DNA of 21,625 bases from JBGOUJ01 sp041477005 (GTDB lineage Bacteria > Acidobacteriota > Terriglobia > Bryobacterales > JACQDG01), in assembly GCA_041477005.1 (NCBI GenBank), contig JBGOUJ010000049.1, forward strand, positions 1 through 21,625, in the 5' to 3' direction. A program made the translations under genes and the position numbers. A model generated the notes under the pieces. That model worked only from the letters and a program-made list of their open reading frames with translations, made no database searches and was not told where the DNA came from. Position 1 is the first letter of the stretch. Each line of letters starts with the position of its first letter. Positions 14,995-21,625 of the stretch are shown here, piece after piece.

Positions 14995-16692
14995 GTGGTC
15001 AGAATCCTCGCGATCGCGCTCGTCGCTGGGCTGCCGCTCCTGGCTCAAACGCAACCGGCCCCGTCTAAGGAGCCGCCCGAAGAGGGCGTCCCGGTCACCG
15101 ATAAACTGGTCGTAGAAAAATGCTCTCCCTGCCATAAGCCGGACGAGAAAGGCAATCTCACTCGCATCTCCTGGGAGCGAACCACTCCGGAAGGATGGGA
15201 GCAGGCGATCAAGCGGATGGTTCGGCTCAACGGCTTGCAGGTGACGCCCCAAGAAGCGCGGGCGATCGTCAAATACCTGAGCACCTACCACGGCCTGGCG
15301 CCAGAGGAAGCCAAGCCGGCCCTCTACCAGGTCGAGCGGCGGTTGCAGGACGAGACGGCGCCCAACGACGCGGTGCACGAGGCCTGCATGTCCTGCCACA
15401 CCTGGGGCCGCGTCATATCGTGGCGGCGCTCGAAGGAAGAATGGGATCTGCTGGTCAAGATGCATCTCGGCTATTTTCCGCTGAGCGAGACGACCAGTTT
15501 CCGCCATCCTCCGCCGCCGCCCAATTCGCCCCCGCCCGCGCCGGGAACGGATAACCGCGACCCGGTGGATAAGGCGGTCGAGTACATCGCCAAAACCTTC
15601 CCGCTCCACACGCCGGAATGGGCGGCTTGGCGCGCCGAGATGCGCGCTCCCAAGCTGGCCGGAAGATGGCTCGTCACCGGCAGGCAACCGGGCCGCGGCC
15701 GCGTTTACGGCGAGATGGTGATCGAGCCGGGCGCCGCCGGCGACGAGTTCACGACCAACGCCAAGCTCTTCTACGTGAAGAACGGCAAAACGATGACCCG
15801 CTCCGGCCACGCCCTCGTCTATTCCAGCTTCGAGTGGCGCGGGCGCTCGCAAAGCCAGGACGCGGAAGACGCCAAGCAGGCGCGCGAGGTGATGCTGGTC
15901 TCGCGCGATCAGTCGCAGATCGAGGGGCGCTGGTTTTGGGGCGGCTACGACGAGTTCGGCATCGACGTGACGCTGCGCCGCGCCGGTAACGACCCGGTAG
16001 TGTTCGGCGTGGACCGCTTGGCGCTCCGGACCGGCTCCACCGGCGAGCGGCTGGAGATCTTCGGCGATAACTTTCCGGCGCGGCTGACGGCCGGCGACGT
16101 GGAGCTGGGGACCGGCGTCACCGTGAAGCGGATCGTCAGCCAGTCGGGCAACCGCATCACCATCGAGGCCGATGTCGCCAAGGATGCCGTCATCGGCAAG
16201 CGGGACGTGGCCGTGCGGCGCGCCGTAGCCACCGCCGCTTTCGCCGTTTACGACAAGGTGGACTACATCAAGGTCGCGCCGGATTGGGCCATGGCGCGCC
16301 TGGGCGGCGGCTCCGGCCATCCGAAGGGCTACCAGCAGTTCGAGGCCATCGCCTACAACCGCGGCCCCGACAACAAGCCGAACACGGCCGATGACGTGAG
16401 CCTGGGGCCGGTCGATGTCGAGTGGTCGCTCGAAGAGTTTTACGGCGTCTACGGCGACGACGACAAGGACTTTGTGGGGACCCTCAGCCCCACCGGCCTG
16501 TTCACGCCGGCGATCGAGGGCCCGAATCCGAAGCGAAAATATGGCCGCAACAACTACGGCGACGTGTGGGTGGTCGCCGCCTACAAACCGAAAGACGCCG
16601 CGCCCGATTCGAAGCCGCTAACCGGGAGAAGCTACATGGTGGTGACGATCCCGCTCTACGTTCGCTGGGACCAACCGGAGGTGGCAGAGTGA
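14995..16692 (+). CDS. qhpA: Quinohemoprotein amine dehydrogenase alpha subunit (diheme cytochrome c)
   Basis: This 565-aa precursor of the periplasmic electron-transfer subunit passes electrons from the quinone cofactor of QhpC to an external acceptor. Residues 1-18 are a Sec signal peptide (VRILAIALVAGLPLLA, cut before QTQ). Two heme c sites are CSPCH (43-47) and CMSCH (131-135), with M75 and H157 as possible axial ligands. A Pro-rich linker (172-183) precedes the beta-barrel domains II-IV, starting LAGRWLVTGRQPGRGRVYGE (221-240); an IPT-like domain follows at about 340-425. The GTG at 14995 is preferred because the signal peptide begins there and the candidate promoter overlaps the earlier GTG at 14959. 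The stop overlaps the qhpD start (GTGA). It is the first gene of the operon. Confidence 0.93.
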   Translation: MVRILAIALVAGLPLLAQTQPAPSKEPPEEGVPVTDKLVVEKCSPCHKPDEKGNLTRISWERTTPEGWEQAIKRMVRLNGLQVTPQEARAIVKYLSTYHGLAPEEAKPALYQVERRLQDETAPNDAVHEACMSCHTWGRVISWRRSKEEWDLLVKMHLGYFPLSETTSFRHPPPPPNSPPPAPGTDNRDPVDKAVEYIAKTFPLHTPEWAAWRAEMRAPKLAGRWLVTGRQPGRGRVYGEMVIEPGAAGDEFTTNAKLFYVKNGKTMTRSGHALVYSSFEWRGRSQSQDAEDAKQAREVMLVSRDQSQIEGRWFWGGYDEFGIDVTLRRAGNDPVVFGVDRLALRTGSTGERLEIFGDNFPARLTAGDVELGTGVTVKRIVSQSGNRITIEADVAKDAVIGKRDVAVRRAVATAAFAVYDKVDYIKVAPDWAMARLGGGSGHPKGYQQFEAIAYNRGPDNKPNTADDVSLGPVDVEWSLEEFYGVYGDDDKDFVGTLSPTGLFTPAIEGPNPKRKYGRNNYGDVWVVAAYKPKDAAPDSKPLTGRSYMVVTIPLYVRWDQPEVAE

Positions 16693-18125
16693 ACGCTTTT
16701 CGCCTCGGGGAATTCCACCCCTTCGAAGGCAGCGGTCACAAGTATCTGTACCTGGTTCCCAGCGGCGCCATCTTCGAGCTGAACGACCTGGCTGGGCTGG
16801 CGATCGACCGGCTCGGCGCGGGCGAGCGCTCGCGGGAAGACTTGCTGGCCGACCTCACCGCCGCCGGCCACGTGGCTTCGGACGTCGAAGGAGTCCTGGA
16901 GGAGCTCTACCAGGCGCACGCCATCACCAACGGCAGCGGATGGGAACAGCCGATGGAGAAGGCGCCGCTGCCCTTCCCGCTGAGCACCCTGGTGCTGAAC
17001 GTCACCAACCAGTGCAATCTCTCCTGTAAGTATTGCTACGAGTTCGGCGAGGACCGGCTGGCCAATCCCGAAGGCAAGGCCACTTACATGCCGGAGGAGA
17101 CGGCGAGGGCGGCGGTCGATTACTTGCTGGCCAACTCGCCGGGACGCCGGGCGGTCCATTTGACGTTCTTCGGCGGCGAGACGCTGCTGAACTTCAAGGT
17201 GGTCCGCTCGACCATCGAATACGCCCGGGAAAAAGCCGCGGGGACCGGCAAGCTCGTCGACTTCAGCCTGACCACCAACGCCACGCTGCTTACCCCGCCG
17301 GTGATCGAGTACCTGGCCGAGAACCGGGTCGGCATCACCATCAGCATCGACGGCCCGAAGGAGATGAACGACCAGTTGCGCGTGTTCAAAAACGGCAAGG
17401 GCAGCTACGACCTCATCGCCCCGAAGATCAAGGAACTGCTGGCGCGTCACACGACGCGCCCCATCGGCGCGCGGGTCACGCTGACGTCGCAGGTGGTGGA
17501 CGTGCTGAAAATCTTCCGCCACCTGACGCAGGACCTGGGCTTCCAGGAGGTGGGCTTCGCCCCGGTGACGACCTCGCCGGTGAGGCTTTACGCCATCGGC
17601 GGCGGCGGGCTGGACATCGTGCTGCATCAATTCCAGAAGCTCGCCGAGGAATACCTGCAGTGCGCCTTGCGCGACGAGCACCACGCCTTCTCGAACGTCA
17701 CCGACACGCTGGCCGAGCTGCATAACGGCATCAGCAAGGCCCATCCGTGCGGAGCGGGCTTGGGACTGCTGGGCGTGGGGCCTTCCGGCGACATCGCGCC
17801 CTGCCACCGCTTCGTCGACGCCGACGACCACAAACTCGGGCACATCTCGACCGGCGTGGATCTTGCCAAGCAAGCGGATTTTCTGGATCGCGGCCACATC
17901 GGCCGGAAGATCGAGTGCCACACCTGCTGGGCGCGGCCGGTCTGCTCGGGCGGCTGTTACCACGAAGCCTTCGTCCGCTATGGCTCGACCGGCCATGCCA
18001 ACCTGCACTACTGCGACTGGATTCGCGGCTGGACCGACGCCTGCCTGCGCGTCTACGGCGAGATCGCCGCGCAAAATCCGCGTTTTCTGACGCATTTCGA
18101 TGAAGAAAGGAGTTCGGCCACATGA
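16689..18125 (+). CDS. qhpD: Radical SAM/SPASM maturase of QHNDH gamma subunit (thioether cross-linker)
   Basis: This 478-aa cytoplasmic enzyme forms the Cys-to-Asp/Glu thioether bonds inside QhpC, using S-adenosylmethionine radicals. The N-terminal 95 residues resemble the peptide-recognition part. The radical SAM cluster is C109-x3-C113-x2-C116 (CNLSCKYC), with FGGETLLN (161-168) next. The SPASM region for auxiliary Fe-S clusters has cysteines at C354, C372, C410, C413, C419, C423 and C442. Length is near that of the Paracoccus enzyme. The GTG at 16689 overlaps the qhpA stop by 4 nt and has GGAGG 7 nt upstream. The end overlaps qhpC by ATGA, so enzyme and substrate are made from one coupled messenger. 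The frame extends upstream to 16422 only as a shadow of qhpA. Confidence 0.93.
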   Translation: MNAFRLGEFHPFEGSGHKYLYLVPSGAIFELNDLAGLAIDRLGAGERSREDLLADLTAAGHVASDVEGVLEELYQAHAITNGSGWEQPMEKAPLPFPLSTLVLNVTNQCNLSCKYCYEFGEDRLANPEGKATYMPEETARAAVDYLLANSPGRRAVHLTFFGGETLLNFKVVRSTIEYAREKAAGTGKLVDFSLTTNATLLTPPVIEYLAENRVGITISIDGPKEMNDQLRVFKNGKGSYDLIAPKIKELLARHTTRPIGARVTLTSQVVDVLKIFRHLTQDLGFQEVGFAPVTTSPVRLYAIGGGGLDIVLHQFQKLAEEYLQCALRDEHHAFSNVTDTLAELHNGISKAHPCGAGLGLLGVGPSGDIAPCHRFVDADDHKLGHISTGVDLAKQADFLDRGHIGRKIECHTCWARPVCSGGCYHEAFVRYGSTGHANLHYCDWIRGWTDACLRVYGEIAAQNPRFLTHFDEERSSAT

Positions 18126-18460
18126 AACATCTCCGGGCAGTCAACCGCAAAGCCGCTCGGGTGGAAGAGTGGCTCGCCGGCGAGCACGGCGACGTCGTCG
18201 CCCTGCAGGGCGGAGGGCCGCAAAACAAGCCGCATTACCCGCCGGGCTGCTCGCTCGTTTTCTCGCCGGGCTGGGAGGTGGACTCGGCGGGCGGCACGGC
18301 GGGCCTCTGCGCGCCGGTCGAGCGCGATCTGTACGATTGTTATCTAAGCTGCTTCTGGCCGGCCCAGGTGCCCGACCACCTGAACAACTACCCCGACTGG
18401 GTCAGCAAGTGCGCCAGCGCCACCAAGGACTGGCGCAACATCGATCTGGTGTTTCCGTGA
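18122..18460 (+). CDS. qhpC: Quinohemoprotein amine dehydrogenase gamma subunit precursor (CTQ carrier)
   Basis: This 112-aa precursor is the catalytic subunit. By alignment with the Pseudomonas/Paracoccus gamma subunit every modified residue is present with identical spacing. Thioethers are C43-E52 (Cys7-Glu16 in the mature numbering), C63-D69 (Cys27-Asp33) and C77-D85 (Cys41-Asp49). Cysteine tryptophylquinone forms from C73 and W79 (Cys37-Trp43). Conserved text includes SPGWEVD (48-54), LCAPVERDLYDC (62-73) and FWPAQVPD (78-85). Residues 1 to about 36 (MKHLRAVNRKAARVEEW and on) match no Sec signal and should be the cytoplasmic leader recognised by QhpD and removed by QhpE. An extra cysteine, C97, has no known partner. 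The ATG at 18122 has AAAGGAG upstream. Confidence 0.95.
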   Translation: MKHLRAVNRKAARVEEWLAGEHGDVVALQGGGPQNKPHYPPGCSLVFSPGWEVDSAGGTAGLCAPVERDLYDCYLSCFWPAQVPDHLNNYPDWVSKCASATKDWRNIDLVFP

Positions 18461-19551
18461 TACGCAGACGAGAGTTCCTGGCGATGGCGGCGGCCGGCTT
18501 TGCCGGCCGGGCGCGGGCGGCCGGCGGCCGTACCATGCTCTATGTCGGGGCGCTGCCAGGCAAGGTCCTGGTGCTCGACGAGGCGGAGGAGAAAGTCGTC
18601 GAGCAGATCCCACTCCAGACCGGCGTTCCCCGCGGTTTGACTCTTTCGAACGACAAGAAGAAGATCTTCGTCACCTCGCAGACCCACAGCGGCATCGAGG
18701 TGATCGATCTGGCCACTCGCCGGGTGGTCAATCACTTCCAGCTCGACGAGGGGAATCGCCGGGTCTGGTTTCGCGGCGTGGCCGCCGATCCGCAGGACCG
18801 GCTGCTCTACACGATCCTGACCACGCGCGTGAAGCAGATCGACCGCTTCGAGATCGAAAAGCCGCAGTTCGCCGTGATCGACCTGGCGCAGCAGAAGGTC
18901 GTCAAGACGGTGGATTACCCGAAAGAGGAAGCGACGGCGTTTATGGGCGGCGGGCTGCGGGTCTCGCCGGATGGCAAGTACCTCTACCAGTTCCGGGAGA
19001 ACGTGTTTATCTTCGACACCAGCGACTTCAAGCTGGTGGAGAAGATCGAGCTTTCGAAGCCATCGTATCCCGGGATGGAAAACATCAATCTGGGCTTCGG
19101 CGACGACCCCCACGACGAGCCGGGCATGCTCACGGCGCTGTTTCTTTCGACCGATCCGATCGTCCACCGCCGCGTCTTCGGCATCGCCACGTTCGACCTG
19201 ACCAAGCGCACCTTCGAATTCACGCCGGTCGGTCCCTCGACCACCGGGATGTCCGGCCTGCGGCTTACTCCGGATCGCAAGACCGGCTACACGATGGCGT
19301 TCTATGACAGTCTCGGCAACCGGCGCGCCGAATTCTGGGTATTCGACATGACCACGCGGCGCCTGGTGAAACGCGTGGAATACCCAGGATTCCCCGGTTT
19401 CCGGTTCACCCTTTCGGGCAGCGGCGCCGCTATCTATATTTCCGGCTCGGCGCCCCTGGTGGAGGTCTACGCCGCCGCCACCCTGACCCTCAAGAAGACC
19501 CTCGACGTGAACGCCGACCTGACCACCGGCATGCTGGTTGTGCCCGGCTAA
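18457..19551 (+). CDS. qhpB: Quinohemoprotein amine dehydrogenase beta subunit (beta-propeller)
   Basis: This 364-aa precursor is of a seven-bladed propeller subunit that helps form the substrate pocket next to QhpC. Blade-like repeats are visible: MLYVGALPGKVLVLD, GIEVIDLATRRVV, FAVIDLAQQKVV, VFIFDTSDFKLV, FGIATFDLTKRTF, FWVFDMTTRRLV and LVEVYAAATLTL. The N-terminus MIRRREFLAMAAAGFAG has RREFL, matching the Tat twin-arginine motif, and ARA-AGG is a plausible cleavage site near residue 22. The start GTG at 18457 overlaps the qhpC stop (GTGA). The frame upstream to 18100 is a shadow of qhpC. Length agrees with the known beta subunit plus a signal peptide. Confidence 0.9.
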   Translation: MIRRREFLAMAAAGFAGRARAAGGRTMLYVGALPGKVLVLDEAEEKVVEQIPLQTGVPRGLTLSNDKKKIFVTSQTHSGIEVIDLATRRVVNHFQLDEGNRRVWFRGVAADPQDRLLYTILTTRVKQIDRFEIEKPQFAVIDLAQQKVVKTVDYPKEEATAFMGGGLRVSPDGKYLYQFRENVFIFDTSDFKLVEKIELSKPSYPGMENINLGFGDDPHDEPGMLTALFLSTDPIVHRRVFGIATFDLTKRTFEFTPVGPSTTGMSGLRLTPDRKTGYTMAFYDSLGNRRAEFWVFDMTTRRLVKRVEYPGFPGFRFTLSGSGAAIYISGSAPLVEVYAAATLTLKKTLDVNADLTTGMLVVPG

Positions 19552-19557
19552 AGACCA

Positions 19558-21248
<1,691 letters not shown>

Positions 21249-21267
<19 letters not shown>

Positions 21268-21625
21268 CCGGCCGCGGCGTGCGCGTCGCCGTGATCGACA
21301 GCGGCGTCAACCCGGATCATCCTCACGTGGGAGGCGTGGCCGGCGGCGTCACGATCGGGCCGGGCGGCGAAACGGAAGCCTATCTCGACTATCTCGGCCA
21401 CGGCACGGCGGTGACGGCGGCGATCCGCGAGAAGGCGCCGGAGGCGCTCCTCTACGCGGTGAAGGTCTTTGACCGCGCCCTCTCGACCAGCGTCGATATG
21501 CTCCTGGCGGCCATGGAATGGGCCATTGCCCGCGACATGCAGGTCGTGAATCTGAGTCTGGGCACGACCAAGCAGGAGCACCAGCCGCGTTTCGAGCGGG
21601 TGATGGCGCGTGCCGCGGCGGCGGG
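21249..21625 (+). CDS. qhpE: Subtilisin-like protease for the QhpC leader (partial, cut by window end)
   Basis: The first 125 codons of a subtilase frame run to the window edge. The catalytic Asp is D17 in VAVIDSGVN, the catalytic His H51 in GHGTAV, and NLSLG (101-105) matches the substrate-binding strand. The Ser box lies beyond the end. There is no signal peptide or propeptide, as expected for QhpE, which removes the QhpC leader in the cytoplasm after QhpD action. The GTG at 21249 has GGAGG 4 nt upstream and overlaps qhpF by 19 nt. In this operon the protease follows the transporter. The next gene may be the FAD monooxygenase QhpG, which is outside the window. Confidence 0.88.

Noticed and set aside
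14758..16320. A 520-codon open frame on the minus strand opposite qhpA
   Set aside because: The plus strand encodes a clear signal peptide, two heme c motifs and family domains here; the antisense frame is low-complexity shadow sequence.
16422..16688. Upstream extension of qhpD
   Set aside because: It lies wholly inside qhpA; the GTG at 16689 has a good ribosome-binding site and matches the family N-terminus.
16656..18095. A 479-codon open frame on the minus strand opposite qhpD
   Set aside because: It is antisense to a radical SAM gene with all cluster cysteines present.

Overview
The window is high-GC bacterial chromosome with strong G/C preference at third codon positions. Gene content, dense intergenic hairpin repeats and frequent GTG/TTG starts suggest an Acidobacteriota-type soil bacterium (Bryobacterales/Solibacter-like). 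This placement is inference from general family knowledge, not from a search.

Left block, minus strand (38-5361): read in the direction of transcription it runs cysS, a class III aminotransferase, a small SAM methyltransferase, a YraN-type nuclease, galT and tRNA-Gly(GCC). The aminotransferase, methyltransferase and yraN genes overlap, so they are probably one translationally coupled unit, and galT follows after 19 bp. Between galT and the tRNA lies a tandemly duplicated pair of hairpins. The tRNA has its own near-consensus promoter.

Middle block, plus strand (5462-12940): a branched-chain amino acid operon ilvB-ilvN-ilvC-cimA. In front of ilvB is a complete transcription attenuator: a promoter, a reading frame ending in Ile/Val/Leu codons, mutually exclusive hairpins and a strong intrinsic terminator. 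CimA (citramalate synthase) supplies 2-oxobutyrate from pyruvate and acetyl-CoA, and IlvBN and IlvC then carry the Ile and Val pathways forward. The ilvB leader and each junction between ilvB, ilvN, ilvC and cimA carry a hairpin repeat, from three different families. Directly after cimA come a small membrane-anchored protein and an overlapping GT-C-like multi-spanning membrane protein. A KimA-like APC permease (12998-14896) follows.

Right block, plus strand (14922-21625, running off the end): a quinohemoprotein amine dehydrogenase (QHNDH) operon in the order qhpA-qhpD-qhpC-qhpB-qhpF-qhpE. QhpA is the diheme cytochrome alpha subunit and QhpB the beta-propeller. QhpC is the small gamma subunit that carries cysteine tryptophylquinone and three thioether cross-links. 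QhpD is the radical SAM enzyme that makes the cross-links, QhpF the ABC exporter, and QhpE a leader-cleaving subtilase cut by the window end. Every residue known to be cross-linked or converted to cofactor in Pseudomonas/Paracoccus QhpC is present with exact spacing. The genes overlap or nearly touch, so this is one tightly coupled operon for periplasmic oxidation of primary amines.

The points most worth a second look are the ilv attenuator, the qhp system outside its classical proteobacterial hosts (with apparently different export routes for the three subunits), and the repeats, including a compensatory base-pair change between two hairpin copies.
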